Source: Dorea sp. D27
Lineage (GTDB): Bacteria > Bacillota > Clostridia > Lachnospirales > Lachnospiraceae
Reading direction: 5' to 3'
Assembly (NCBI RefSeq): GCF_001185345.1
Contig: NZ_KQ236743.1
Span: forward strand, 1,015,001 to 1,079,000
Length of the DNA stretch: 64,000 nt
This document shows positions 25,583 to 34,289 of the stretch, in pieces; the stretch's first letter is position 1, and each line of letters begins with the position of its first letter. A program made the translations under genes and the position numbers. The notes beneath the pieces are model-generated. The model saw only the letters and a program-made list of their open reading frames with translations, was not told where the DNA came from and searched no databases.

Positions 25583-26317
25583 ATGAAACTACAGCAATTG
25601 TTGAGCTATACGCGGAAGGCGGTCGAGGAGTACGGAATGATTGAGGAAGGGGATCATATCGCGGTCGGCATATCCGGCGGCAAGGACAGTCTGACACTGC
25701 TGTACGCGCTGCACGGCCTCAGACGATTTTATCCGAAGAAGTTTGAACTGAGCGCGGTGACGGTAGACCTTGGATACAGCGAGTGTGATTTCACCCCGGT
25801 CATCGGGCTGTGTGAAAGCCTCGAAGTCCCTTACAATATCGTCAAGACAGATATTGCCCATATTCTTTTTGAAGAACGCAGGGAAAGCAATCCTTGCTCG
25901 CTCTGCGCAAAGATGAGGAAAGGGGCCCTGAACCAGGCAGTCAAGGAGATGGGATGTAATAAGGTGGCCTATGCACACCATAAGGATGACATTATTGAGA
26001 CGATGCTGCTCTCTCTTTTATTTGAAGGCAGATTCTACTCCTTTTCGCCACGGACATATCTGGACCGTATGGATCTTACTGTCATACGGCCTGTCATGTA
26101 TGTGGACGAGGCAGATATCATAGGTTTTAAAAACAAATATGACCTGCCGGTAGTAGCGAGCAGATGCCCCATAGACGGTTATACGAAACGGCAGTATGCG
26201 AAAGAACTTGTCAAGCAGCTGAATACAGAACATCCCGGGGCAAAGCAGCGGATGTTTACCGCTATTTTAAATGGCAGCATAAAGGGATGGCCGGAACGAA
26301 TCCTGCACACAAGGTGA
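25583..26317 (+). CDS. TtcA-like tRNA 2-thiolation ATPase (PP-loop)
   Basis: This 244-residue enzyme carries the PP-loop SGGKDS (about 31-36) that adenylates the target base, and a CSLC pair (about residues 113-116) like the cysteines of TtcA/TtuA proteins that hold an iron-sulfur cluster. TtcA thiolates cytidine 32 of some tRNAs. The family in Firmicutes is mixed, so another tRNA or sulfur-transfer substrate is possible. GAAAGGAATTATTGAC precedes the ATG. It stands alone on the plus strand with its own promoter and terminator. Confidence 0.82.
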   Translation: MKLQQLLSYTRKAVEEYGMIEEGDHIAVGISGGKDSLTLLYALHGLRRFYPKKFELSAVTVDLGYSECDFTPVIGLCESLEVPYNIVKTDIAHILFEERRESNPCSLCAKMRKGALNQAVKEMGCNKVAYAHHKDDIIETMLLSLLFEGRFYSFSPRTYLDRMDLTVIRPVMYVDEADIIGFKNKYDLPVVASRCPIDGYTKRQYAKELVKQLNTEHPGAKQRMFTAILNGSIKGWPERILHTR

Positions 26318-26355
26318 CCGGCTTAACCCGACCAGCTGTTTTTTCATATGATTAC

Positions 26356-26397
26356 AGATAACGGGAGGGAAGCAGGCCTGCTTCCCTCCCGTTATCT
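26356..26397. terminator. 42-bp perfect palindrome, bidirectional terminator
   Basis: Two perfect 21-base arms (AGATAACGGGAGGG...) abut with no spacer, so only the central bases would loop. It lies between the convergent ttcA-like and cytidylate-kinase-like genes. T-runs are weak, but stem strength is exceptional. Confidence 0.8.
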
Positions 26398-26419
26398 GCT
26401 CTATGCTTAACCTATCCGG

Positions 26420-27067
26420 TTAAAGTTTCCTGTCCACCCCTTTTTCTTTCAGCCGCACCAGGCTTTTGATGGCTTCGGCAGTACCTTCGATGCCGAGCAC
26501 GGAACTGTCGAGACATATGTTGTAGCTTTCTGCGTCAGCCCATTTTTTGTTCGTGTAGTAGTTATAGTAGCTTGCGCGCTTCTTATCCGTCTTCTGGCAC
26601 ATATCTTTCGCCTTCGCATCCGTCAGCTCATAGATACGCGCGATACGCCTTGTACGTGCATCCAGGCTGGCGTGGATAAATACGGTCAGCACATTTTCGT
26701 ATTCCTGGAGCGCATAGTCTGCACATCTGCCCACGAGAATGCAGGGACCTTCATCAGCTATCTTCTTGATCGCATCGAACTGCGCCAGAAACACCTTGTG
26801 GTTGATAGGCATATCTGTATAGCTTCCGCTGGAATATCCAAGAGAATACGTATCCATGACAAGCGAATACAAAAAACTGTTGGTCGGTTTCTCATCATGT
26901 GTCTCAAAGAGCTCCTGGCATATGCCGCTCTCTTTCGCTGCTCTGTCAAGCATCTCCTTATCATAGAGTTTAATTCCCAGGTCATTAGCGACCTTATAGC
27001 CGATTTCACGCCCTGCGCTTCCGAACTGTCTTCCTATCGTAATAATTGTATTAGTCTTTTCAGCCAT
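26420..27067 (-). CDS. cytidylate kinase-like family protein
   Basis: This 215-residue protein belongs to the AAA_26/cytidylate kinase-like family. The start ITIGRQFGSAGREIG resembles the degenerate P-loop of this group, then LYDKEML and ILVGRCADYAL follow the P-loop kinase fold. The physiological substrate is not established; a classical Cmk is a different protein. The ATG at 27067 follows AAAGGAG; the frame extends 14 codons upstream without a site. It lies alone between a palindromic terminator and rluD. Confidence 0.8.
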   Translation of the reverse strand: MAEKTNTIITIGRQFGSAGREIGYKVANDLGIKLYDKEMLDRAAKESGICQELFETHDEKPTNSFLYSLVMDTYSLGYSSGSYTDMPINHKVFLAQFDAIKKIADEGPCILVGRCADYALQEYENVLTVFIHASLDARTRRIARIYELTDAKAKDMCQKTDKKRASYYNYYTNKKWADAESYNICLDSSVLGIEGTAEAIKSLVRLKEKGVDRKL

Positions 27068-27097
27068 GCAATCACACTCCTTTGTAAGTATGCCTAT

Positions 27098-27126
27098 ATT
27101 ATATAACAATATATCTCAAATGTACA
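27098..27126 (-). promoter_or_regulatory. sigma-A promoter of the cytidylate-kinase-like gene
   Basis: On the minus strand TGTACA (27126-27121) and TATAAT (27103-27098) are 17 bases apart, about 30 bases before the ATG. Confidence 0.65.
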
Positions 27127-27147
27127 CAATTTTCCGAAAATATTACA

Positions 27148-28062
27148 CTAAATATCCCTTAGCCGGTCTAACAATTCCACAAAATATTGTGGGAGAGGCG
27201 CTTCAACTTCCAGATACCCGCCGGTGCGTGGATGGACGATTCCAAGCGTCTTCGCATGCAGCGTCTGCCCCTGCAGGCCCGGAAAAGGACATTTCCGCGG
27301 CCCGTATACTACGTCGCCGACAAGGGGGTGGCCTATGCTCGACATATGGACACGAATCTGATGTGTCCGGCCTGTTTCCAGTTCACACTGAATATAACTA
27401 TATTCTCCAAAGCGCTCCAGCACCTTATAGTGTGTCACGGCTCTTCTGCTGTTTTTTGCATGGGTACTCATCTTCTTTCGGTCCGTGGGGTGCCGTCCGA
27501 TAGGAGCGTCGATGGTGCCGCTCACCTCCCTGAAGCCCCCGTGCACGACTGCTTCATAGACACGGCGTATGCTGTGCTCCTTCAGCTGTTCTGACAGCGA
27601 CTGGTGTGCCGTATCGTTCTTGCACACGACGAGGGAACCTGTCGTGTCCATATCTATCCTGTGTACAATACCTGGGCGCATCATACCGTTGATACCGGAA
27701 AGCTCCTGCCCGCAGTGGAACATGAGCGCATTGACGAGCGTTCCGCGGTAATGTCCAGGAGCAGGGTGTACGACCATCTGCTTCGGTTTGTTTATGACGA
27801 TGATATCCGCATCCTCGTACAGAATATCAAGCGGGATGTCCTCCGGGAGTATATCGGGCTCCGTGGCAGTTGGTATGCTGACTTCAACCATATCACCACA
27901 AGAAAGCCTGTAATTGACTTTTACAGGCTTATTGTTCACTAATATATGATTATCCTTGATCAGCTTCTGTATATAGGAACGAGACCTGTCGGCAAGCTCG
28001 TCTGTAAGGTAGCGGTCTATCCGGTCCCCCTCATCATTTTCGACGGTGAAAAATTCGCTCAA
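27148..28062 (-). CDS. rluD: RluA/RluD family 23S rRNA pseudouridine synthase
   Basis: This enzyme converts specific uridines to pseudouridine in large-subunit rRNA. The 304-residue protein has an N-terminal S4 RNA-binding domain (DRYLTDELADRSRSYIQKLIKD) and the catalytic motif HRIDMDTTG containing the nucleophilic Asp, later RTHQIRVHM. The start is a TTG at 28062 with AAGGAGG upstream, overlapping lspA by 29 bases, the common Firmicute lspA-rluD pair (ylyB in Bacillus). The exact target uridines cannot be told from sequence. Confidence 0.92.
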   Translation of the reverse strand: MSEFFTVENDEGDRIDRYLTDELADRSRSYIQKLIKDNHILVNNKPVKVNYRLSCGDMVEVSIPTATEPDILPEDIPLDILYEDADIIVINKPKQMVVHPAPGHYRGTLVNALMFHCGQELSGINGMMRPGIVHRIDMDTTGSLVVCKNDTAHQSLSEQLKEHSIRRVYEAVVHGGFREVSGTIDAPIGRHPTDRKKMSTHAKNSRRAVTHYKVLERFGEYSYIQCELETGRTHQIRVHMSSIGHPLVGDVVYGPRKCPFPGLQGQTLHAKTLGIVHPRTGGYLEVEAPLPQYFVELLDRLRDI

Positions 28063-28576
28063 AATCTTCCTCCTTATAGTAAAAGAACAGGAGCACGACT
28101 AACGCAAACGTAGATACGGTCACATAGATGTCGGCCACATTGAATATTGGAAAATCAATCAGCTTAAAATAAAAGAAATCAACTACATAGTTGAGCCGCA
28201 CCCTGTCGATACAGTTTCCAAACGCGCCGGCCACTATCATTACCGCGCAGATACGGAGCGGCAGGAACCGTCGCTCCATAGGAACCTTAACGTAAAACCA
28301 TATGACGACTGCACATATGACTGCCACGCTGATAAAAAAGAACATACGCTGATCCTGAAACAGCCCGAAGGCAGCACCTCTGTTCTCAAGATATTCAAAC
28401 TGGAATACCCCCTTCAGGAGTATAAATGGTTCTCCGCCCTTCAGTCTGGTTATTGCCAGATGTTTTGTGAACTGGTCCAGCATCACACCGGCGGCCGCCG
28501 CGATGACAGCAGCCGCGTAATGCTTCATTCTGTTAGCTTCTTTCATATTGTTATTGTCCATTCTTCCCCATGCCAT
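28034..28576 (-). CDS. lspA: LspA, lipoprotein signal peptidase (signal peptidase II)
   Basis: LspA cuts the signal peptide of prolipoproteins after lipid is added to the Cys. The protein has up to 180 residues and four membrane segments. The two catalytic Asp are in GNCIDRVRLNYVVDF and FNVADIYVT; the conserved N-terminal DQFTK and ENRGAAFG are also present. The start is uncertain: four in-frame ATGs lie in the first 17 codons and none has an ideal ribosome site. At least two probable lipoproteins in this window (the DacF-like protein and perhaps the LysM protein) would be its substrates. Confidence 0.95.
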   Translation of the reverse strand: MAWGRMDNNNMKEANRMKHYAAAVIAAAAGVMLDQFTKHLAITRLKGGEPFILLKGVFQFEYLENRGAAFGLFQDQRMFFFISVAVICAVVIWFYVKVPMERRFLPLRICAVMIVAGAFGNCIDRVRLNYVVDFFYFKLIDFPIFNVADIYVTVSTFALVVLLFFYYKEEDFERIFHRRK

Positions 28577-28580
28577 CTCT

Positions 28581-29336
28581 CTATATATATTTGCGAACAG
28601 CTATCATATACCGGCCTTTTTTCGTCCGGGAAAGGATTCCTTCGTAAGCAAGCCTCCCCATGCCCCGTATGGATATACGGTCTGATTCCTTAATCTGACA
28701 GCCATTGCTCGTAATCAGCTTCCCGTTGACAAATACCTTGCCTCCTTCGATATAGGAAGTCAGCTTGCTCCTCGACAGAGGATATGCGACAGACAGAACC
28801 GTGTCCAGCCTTATGGATGGTACAGTTCCTTTTAATTCTTCGTATCTGGGTACATAATCAAACTCCGCGGCGGTACACTGTTCCGCCAGTACGGTCGTAT
28901 GACGGATTCTTGTCAGCTCATGCGTAATGTAGGCAGCCAGCTCTTCCTTCGCAAACAGCACGGCTCGGCCGTCGTCTGCCATGATGTCCCCTAACTTACA
29001 GCGTTCAATTCCAAGATTCATGAGTGCCCCCAGATAATCCCGGTGGGTCAGTTCCTCGGCGAACTTCCTGTTGACCGGCCTGATTTCAATGGCACTGACC
29101 GGATAGACATATTCATAATAAAGAGCATCAGGTAGAAATGCAACCATCTGACGCTCTGATAAACCATAGCCACCATATGTTTCGTAACGTGCAGGAAACA
29201 TATCCTTTGGTGTTGTATGCAGTATATTCAACTCATTCAAATTTAGAAAATCAGAAAATGTAACAATACCGCGTGCAAAGGCCGTTTCCGACAGCTCGGC
29301 CAGCCTTTTCTGTAATAACTGTTCTTCCTTATTCAT
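28581..29336 (-). CDS. ylmH: YlmH-like S4 domain RNA-binding protein
   Basis: This 251-residue protein has a YlmH N-terminal domain with FLNLNELNIL and the central YGGYGLSERQMVAFLP. A C-terminal S4 domain follows (LSRSKLTSYIEGGKVFVNGKL). YlmH lies in the division cluster of Firmicutes and has been linked to ribosome-associated quality control. It sits between sepF (8 bases upstream) and lspA (4 bases), as in many Clostridia. Confidence 0.9.
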   Translation of the reverse strand: MNKEEQLLQKRLAELSETAFARGIVTFSDFLNLNELNILHTTPKDMFPARYETYGGYGLSERQMVAFLPDALYYEYVYPVSAIEIRPVNRKFAEELTHRDYLGALMNLGIERCKLGDIMADDGRAVLFAKEELAAYITHELTRIRHTTVLAEQCTAAEFDYVPRYEELKGTVPSIRLDTVLSVAYPLSRSKLTSYIEGGKVFVNGKLITSNGCQIKESDRISIRGMGRLAYEGILSRTKKGRYMIAVRKYI

Positions 29337-29344
29337 AACCTGTC

Positions 29345-29893
29345 CTAAAATCTTGACCTCATGGATGACGCGTCAAAAGACGTATTCAGCAAATCCTGCA
29401 AATCCCCCGAGATATCTACATTGGTAGGTGTCACGAGGAATATGTAGTTTGAAATCTTCTGAAGATTGCCGTTGATGGCAAACGTAGCGCCTGACGTGAA
29501 ATCTATAATTCTCTGAGCCACTTCCAAATCCAACCCCTCAAGATTCAGAATGACTGTCCTGCCTGACAGCAGGGTCTCTGTAATCTCCCTGGCATCATCG
29601 ACAGAAGTGGGCTTGATGACACATACCTCCATGCTTACCCCGCTTCTCCTGGCGGGCTGGCGCATCGGTGTTACTTTATTATTCGAACGGGAAGACTTGG
29701 AAGATGTTCTGGCCGGAAGTTCGTAATCCTCTTCTTCCTCATCGTCATAGTCCTTTTCTTTCCGGAAGAAACTTCTCTTTGGCTTCTCTTCGTAATCGTC
29801 GTCCTCGTAGTCATCGTCGAAGAAATCATCATCATCGTAATCATCATCATCACTCAGCTTCATGATATCCAGAAACTTATCTAATACTCCCAT
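29345..29893 (-). CDS. sepF: SepF, FtsZ-associated division protein
   Basis: SepF binds FtsZ and tethers it to the membrane. The 182-residue protein starts with an amphipathic helix (MGVLDKFLDIMKL). A very acidic linker (about 15-55, with runs of Asp/Glu and a basic patch KPKRSFFRKEK) separates it from the conserved core (about 85-170; VCVIKPTSVDDAREI, NLEGLDLEVAQRIIDF). The linker is encoded by GAT/GAC-type triplet repeats. The neighbours yggS, ylmH and lspA are the usual sepF surroundings. Confidence 0.95.
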   Translation of the reverse strand: MGVLDKFLDIMKLSDDDDYDDDDFFDDDYEDDDYEEKPKRSFFRKEKDYDDEEEEDYELPARTSSKSSRSNNKVTPMRQPARRSGVSMEVCVIKPTSVDDAREITETLLSGRTVILNLEGLDLEVAQRIIDFTSGATFAINGNLQKISNYIFLVTPTNVDISGDLQDLLNTSFDASSMRSRF

Positions 29894-29916
29894 TATAAAA
29901 AATCTCCTATCTTACG

Positions 29917-30612
29917 TTATACTTGAGCGTAATTGCGCTCACCGAATATACCGGTTCCCACTCGTACCATGGTGGCCCCTTCTTCAATTGCAATCTCGTA
30001 ATCATTGGTCATACCCATGGAAAGTATACTCATATTCATATTATCAACGTTTTTGTTGGCAATGTCAACAGATAATTTGCGCAAACGGGCGAAAACAGCC
30101 CGGTTTTCCTCAGGATTTTCGACGTTCGGAGCGATTGTCATGAGACCCTTCACATTAAGATGAGAAAATCCTGCAATTTTCTCTACAATTTCATCTAATT
30201 CTTCAGGTATCACACCAAATTTACTCTCTTCTCTCGCAACATTTACCTCTATCAATATATTTGCAGTAATATTATGTTTTTCTGCTTCTTTTTCAATTGT
30301 TTCAGCAAGTCTCACAGAATCGACAGAATGAATCAGCTCTGTTTTATCAATCATGTATTTTACTTTGTTCCTCTGCAGGTGTCCAATCATATGCCATCTG
30401 ATGTCGTCCGGCAGCACCCCATATTTGTCGACCAGTTCCTGCACCTTGTTCTCCCCAAACACGCGTACGCCGAGGTCATAGGCATCTCTCAGAATATCTG
30501 CGGGCTTTGTCTTGCTCACTGCTATAAGCGTCACTTCGCTGCGGTCCCTCCCAGCCCTGTCACAGGCTTGCTGGATTCTGGCCTCTACTTGTTCCAGATT
30601 CTCTTTCAGCAT
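29917..30612 (-). CDS. yggS: YggS family PLP-binding protein
   Basis: This single-domain alanine-racemase-fold protein binds pyridoxal phosphate and helps maintain PLP homeostasis; no enzyme reaction is known. It has about 231 residues. The PLP lysine is in LIAVSKTKPADILR, and FGENKVQELVDKY and WHMIGHLQRNKVKY are family hallmarks. I chose the third of three adjacent ATGs (30612) because GAGGAG is 8 bases before it. It precedes sepF, as in many Firmicutes. Confidence 0.93.
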   Translation of the reverse strand: MLKENLEQVEARIQQACDRAGRDRSEVTLIAVSKTKPADILRDAYDLGVRVFGENKVQELVDKYGVLPDDIRWHMIGHLQRNKVKYMIDKTELIHSVDSVRLAETIEKEAEKHNITANILIEVNVAREESKFGVIPEELDEIVEKIAGFSHLNVKGLMTIAPNVENPEENRAVFARLRKLSVDIANKNVDNMNMSILSMGMTNDYEIAIEEGATMVRVGTGIFGERNYAQV

Positions 30613-30630
30613 CATCATCACTCCTCTGTT

Positions 30631-32007
30631 TTAAAATACGACATTGTTCTCTCTCACCGCCTTGCCGTCCAGGGCGATATGGTCATAATTGGCAAGTCCA
30701 AAGTTGTTTCCCGACTCTACGATATAGTATTCATCACTCTCGCACAATATCTTTATCTGCTTGAAGATCGCATATCCTTTATTAATATTATAGACGCCTT
30801 TCAGGCTTTTTGTATCCTTAAGCCTGTACGTGTCATTTGAATCTGCTTTGATCAGTACGGTATTTTCTTCAAAAGCGTCCGGGTTCAGATACACCATCCC
30901 CGTGTCATTATCCCGGTAGTAGACATCTGCCTTCTGGAATTCAGCGTTATCCTTCCCTGTGTCGATGAGCACGCCTGTTTCCTTGCTGTTTCCACCCTGC
31001 GTCAGATAATCCTCCGGTACGGTATAGAATTTTTTCCTGACTACCGACGATTTCGGTATTTTCAAACCGGATTCGTCTTCCAGTATCAGCTCGATATCAA
31101 GATAGCGTTCCTCCGCATACCTTATCATAGAACTTGTAAATGTAAGGAATCCGATATTATAATCCTTCGTATTATATATGGCGAAACCGGCAACAGCCAT
31201 CTCGTTGTCTTTTGTGAAACGGACTTTCACCTGTTTCGTCTCTGCCAGTTCCTGGGCCGTATCATCATCGAGTACGATGGCTAGTGTCCACGCATCATCG
31301 GTAATCAGCTTATATACCGGCTCTCCTGCCTTTATCTTCGTATTGTTCTTTATGCTCTTGCGTTCATAATCCTTCTTTTCCACCATATCCTTCGTCACGT
31401 CTTTTAAATCCAGCCCCTCATAGCCATCCGTGGAGTAGATGACAATGCCATCGTCAGACGCAGGATATACCTGGAACTCTTCCTTCCCCTCGCTGATCAT
31501 GCTTTCCAGCTGTGACTGCCTGCTCTGGCTCGATTTGCTCTCCAGCACCGCAGAGATATTATTCTTAAGTGTGTAGACATCACCGTACTGGCTTTCATTA
31601 AAATTCTCGCTGAAAGACTGCGTCTTTACAAGCAGTGCCGCCTGCTCTTCCGCAGTGAGGCTGGCGGCCTCCCCGCTGTCCGGCTCGTTAAAATCAAGCG
31701 TATCAGAGGAAAGCGTATATATCTGTGTCTTGGCGCCAACTTTTGTTCCCTCCGGAGCAAAATAATTGATATAGCCGTCCGCATCTGCATTGACGACTTC
31801 TTCCTGCCTGATGATAAATCCGGTATAAGCCGTATCTTTTAATATGGAACCTTCCCGCACTTCGTAAGCAGATACTTTCTTGTCTGTCAGGTAGAGAAGC
31901 ACGGTCACTACAAGATAGATAAATATGACGCCAAATATGATGACCCCTATGTTTATATTCCATTTTTTCCGGTAAACCTGTATGTTGGTCAAATCGTTTC
32001 CTGCCAC
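30631..32007 (-). CDS. HlyD-like membrane fusion protein of the sepF cluster
   Basis: This 458-residue protein has one N-terminal membrane helix (about 18-40) and a long extracytoplasmic part. A biotinyl/lipoyl-like hairpin (TGFIIRQEEVVNADADGYINYFAPEGTKV, in part) is followed by a helical region (about 120-170) and more beta domains. This is the fold of periplasmic adaptor (HlyD) subunits, but no inner-membrane pump or outer channel lies next to it. It starts at a GTG after GGGGG. Being just upstream of yggS-sepF, it may serve division or envelope assembly; that is inference. Confidence 0.75.
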   Translation of the reverse strand: MAGNDLTNIQVYRKKWNINIGVIIFGVIFIYLVVTVLLYLTDKKVSAYEVREGSILKDTAYTGFIIRQEEVVNADADGYINYFAPEGTKVGAKTQIYTLSSDTLDFNEPDSGEAASLTAEEQAALLVKTQSFSENFNESQYGDVYTLKNNISAVLESKSSQSRQSQLESMISEGKEEFQVYPASDDGIVIYSTDGYEGLDLKDVTKDMVEKKDYERKSIKNNTKIKAGEPVYKLITDDAWTLAIVLDDDTAQELAETKQVKVRFTKDNEMAVAGFAIYNTKDYNIGFLTFTSSMIRYAEERYLDIELILEDESGLKIPKSSVVRKKFYTVPEDYLTQGGNSKETGVLIDTGKDNAEFQKADVYYRDNDTGMVYLNPDAFEENTVLIKADSNDTYRLKDTKSLKGVYNINKGYAIFKQIKILCESDEYYIVESGNNFGLANYDHIALDGKAVRENNVVF

Positions 32008-32023
32008 AATATAACCCCCTGTG

Positions 32024-32980
32024 TTATCGTATGTCTCTTAGCGTATGTAAGGCGGCGCCATGAAGATAGCTGAATGTCCTTCCCTGGAAAGTTCCGCGCC
32101 GTTCCATCTCCCCCGTCACTTCATCCTTCAATTTCCACCAGCTCTCGCCCCAGTTGCAGAACACGGCGTCTTTTTCTGGTATACGGCTGAACAGCCGCTC
32201 TACCGCCATGTCAGGACTTAAAAGCTCGAGGAAAAGTATGAGACGTTCTATATATTCTTCTTTTGAGCACAACGTTATTGTACCATTTTCATAAGCTTCA
32301 CACAATGGTGTGTTTTTCGCCACATACAAAGAATGGATTTTCACCGTGTCAATCTTCAGTGCAGATAGTATTCTCGCTGTTTCCATGCAGTCATCCCTGC
32401 CGTCTCCCGGAAGGTTGAGGATTACATGCGTGCATATATCAAATCCATAAGGGCGGATCATCAGGACCGCGTCTATAAATGCCGCAAGCGTATGCCCCCG
32501 GTTCATCTTCTCAAGCGTATGGTAATTGGCCGTCTGAAGTCCCAGTTCCACCGTTATCCCGACGTGATGCTCTCTGCCGATCTCCTGCAATATGTCCAGA
32601 TATTCTTCCGTGATGCAGTCCGGTCTCGTTGACACGGCAATTTCAACGATATCATCTATCTCTGCCGCCTCGGTTATAAACGACCGGAATTCTTCCGGCG
32701 GCAGGAAGGTGTTCGAATAGTTCTGGAAATATGCGATAAACAGGTCCGCATGATATTTCTTTGAAATATACGCTTTCGTCCTGTCTATCTGAACAGCCAC
32801 AGGAACCTCCGCCTCCATCGCTTCGAACCCTGTACCGGACGCAGCGCAGAAGATACAGCCATTGCCTGTAATCCGGTTTGGACATGTGACAGGAAGATTT
32901 ATCGGGAGCTTGTATACTTTCTCTCCATATTTATTTTTTAAAAATTGTGAATATGGATAATAATACGGGTTTTGATCCAT
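32024..32980 (-). CDS. YhcC-like radical SAM protein (TIGR01212 family)
   Basis: This 318-residue radical SAM enzyme has the cluster motif in the form CPNRITGNGCIFC, i.e. a first Cys nine residues before the CxxC, as is typical of the YhcC group. It then has ELGLQTANYHTLEKMNRGH and NLPGDGRDD. The function of this group is unsettled; a link to tRNA or ribosome modification has been discussed. It is 16 bases upstream of the HlyD-like gene and probably heads that transcription unit. Confidence 0.85.
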   Translation of the reverse strand: MDQNPYYYPYSQFLKNKYGEKVYKLPINLPVTCPNRITGNGCIFCAASGTGFEAMEAEVPVAVQIDRTKAYISKKYHADLFIAYFQNYSNTFLPPEEFRSFITEAAEIDDIVEIAVSTRPDCITEEYLDILQEIGREHHVGITVELGLQTANYHTLEKMNRGHTLAAFIDAVLMIRPYGFDICTHVILNLPGDGRDDCMETARILSALKIDTVKIHSLYVAKNTPLCEAYENGTITLCSKEEYIERLILFLELLSPDMAVERLFSRIPEKDAVFCNWGESWWKLKDEVTGEMERRGTFQGRTFSYLHGAALHTLRDIR

Positions 32981-33002
32981 CTGACAAATTTTCCTTTCTT
33001 AT

Positions 33003-33032
33003 GTATATTTTTGAATTGGTGCAGACATACTA
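33003..33032 (+). promoter_or_regulatory. sigma-G-type forespore promoter
   Basis: GTATA (33003-33007), 18 bases, then CATACTA (33026-33032) fits the Bacillus sigma-G consensus GHATR-N18-CATWMTA at every position. It lies 31 bases before the DUF378 ATG. No competing sigma-A pair with normal spacing is seen. Confidence 0.75.
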
Positions 33033-33062
33033 TGTTTAGCATCGAAAAAAGGAGGAAATCAC

Positions 33063-33275
33063 ATGAAATGGTTTGACAATACCGCTCTTACACTTGTTAT
33101 CATAGGTGCAATTAACTGGCTTCTGGTCGGAATCTTCCGATTCGACCTCGTAGCTTTTCTCTTTGGTAATCTCTCCTGGCTGTCACGAATCATCTATACA
33201 ATCGTAGGTTTATGCGGCTTATACCTCATCAGCCTTTACGGCAGAATTTCCAATACACCAGGCAGCCGTTCATAA
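33063..33275 (+). CDS. DUF378 (YuzA-like) small membrane protein
   Basis: This 70-residue protein has two membrane segments (about 9-30 and 38-58) and the family signature AINWLLVGIFRFDLVAFLFG. The family is widespread in Firmicutes and of unknown function. AAAGGAGG precedes the ATG. The sigma-G-like promoter suggests forespore expression. It is the only plus-strand gene for many kilobases and is closed by a terminator. Confidence 0.9.
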   Translation: MKWFDNTALTLVIIGAINWLLVGIFRFDLVAFLFGNLSWLSRIIYTIVGLCGLYLISLYGRISNTPGSRS

Positions 33276-33278
33276 GTA

Positions 33279-33310
33279 AGAGGGGTATCCCTGAAATGAG
33301 ATGCCCCTCT
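33279..33310. terminator. stem-loop terminator between DUF378 and dacF-like genes
   Basis: AGAGGGGTAT and ATGCCCCTCT form a 10-bp stem with one wobble and a 12-base loop, followed on plus by ATTATTATT. Convergent genes may share it. Confidence 0.75.
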
Positions 33311-33314
33311 ATTA

Positions 33315-34289
33315 TTATTCCTCTTCCGGAATCGCTTCAATAATCCCAGTCATATCTTCATATAATATCGATTTTGTGTCCGCACCCATGACTACGGATA
33401 TGTACGGCTTATTCTGTCGGTCTTCAGACAGCAGAATCAGGCAGTTGCCCGCCTCTTTCGTCGTTCCGGTCTTACCGCCGATGACAGCTGCATTCTGCGG
33501 AAGCGCCGCCTCTCCCAGCGCGTAGAAGCTCGTCGGCTCCCATGTAATCTGGCGCTTGACTCCGTCACTGCCTGTAATATCAGCAGTATATGCCTTTGTC
33601 TCTATGATATCCAAAAACTCATCTTGCTTGATGCATTCGTTGAAAATCAGATACAGATCATATGCCGTCGTATAATGATTTTCATTATGTAGTCCGTTGG
33701 AATTCAGAAAATGACTTTCCGTCGCCATAAGCCTGGCGGCTTCTTCGTTCATCATCTCTGCAAATCCTTCCATGCTGCCCCCTACATAGTCTGCGATTGC
33801 CACCGCGTTATCGTTGCCTGAATAAAGAAGAAGGCCATACAGCAAGTCCTCCAGTGTCAGCTTGTCACCTGCTTTCAGACCGCACGTCTGCTCATCCGGC
33901 GCAAAGCTGCTTTCATCCGCATCCGCGCCGACCGTGACAACGTCAGATAAATCTGCGTTCTTAATCGCGACCAGTGCTGTCATAATCTTCGTCGTGCTGG
34001 CAGGATACAGCCTCTCATGCACATGATAGGCAAAGTCCGTCTCATTCCTGTCTAAATCGAACAGTGCGGCCGCAGTATAATTACCGGCTTCCGGCGCATT
34101 ATCAAGAGGGACATCCTCTGTTGCAACGCACAGATTCTCTGCAAACAGCTCTGCCTCATATATACTCTTATTATAATGTTCCGCCTCGTATCCGACGGCT
34201 GCACTGCCGGATACGGACAGCGCGCATCCTGTAAGCAGCACGCCGGCGGCAGCGGCACACAGGATGATAGTCTTACCGGTACATTTCAC
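33315..34289 (-). CDS. D-alanyl-D-alanine carboxypeptidase (serine peptidase S11, DacF-like)
   Basis: This enzyme trims the terminal D-Ala of peptidoglycan stem peptides outside the cell. It has about 324 residues. The active site Ser and Lys are in YPASTTKIMTAL, the second motif is YSGNDNAVA and the third GGKTGTTK. The N terminus is a signal peptide ending in LLTGC, a probable lipobox, so it may be a lipoprotein. I favour the GTG at 34289 (AGAGGGG upstream); a TTG at 34313 would add 8 residues and overlap mgsA more. It is the last gene of the morphogenesis operon. Confidence 0.88.
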   Translation of the reverse strand: MKCTGKTIILCAAAAGVLLTGCALSVSGSAAVGYEAEHYNKSIYEAELFAENLCVATEDVPLDNAPEAGNYTAAALFDLDRNETDFAYHVHERLYPASTTKIMTALVAIKNADLSDVVTVGADADESSFAPDEQTCGLKAGDKLTLEDLLYGLLLYSGNDNAVAIADYVGGSMEGFAEMMNEEAARLMATESHFLNSNGLHNENHYTTAYDLYLIFNECIKQDEFLDIIETKAYTADITGSDGVKRQITWEPTSFYALGEAALPQNAAVIGGKTGTTKEAGNCLILLSEDRQNKPYISVVMGADTKSILYEDMTGIIEAIPEEE

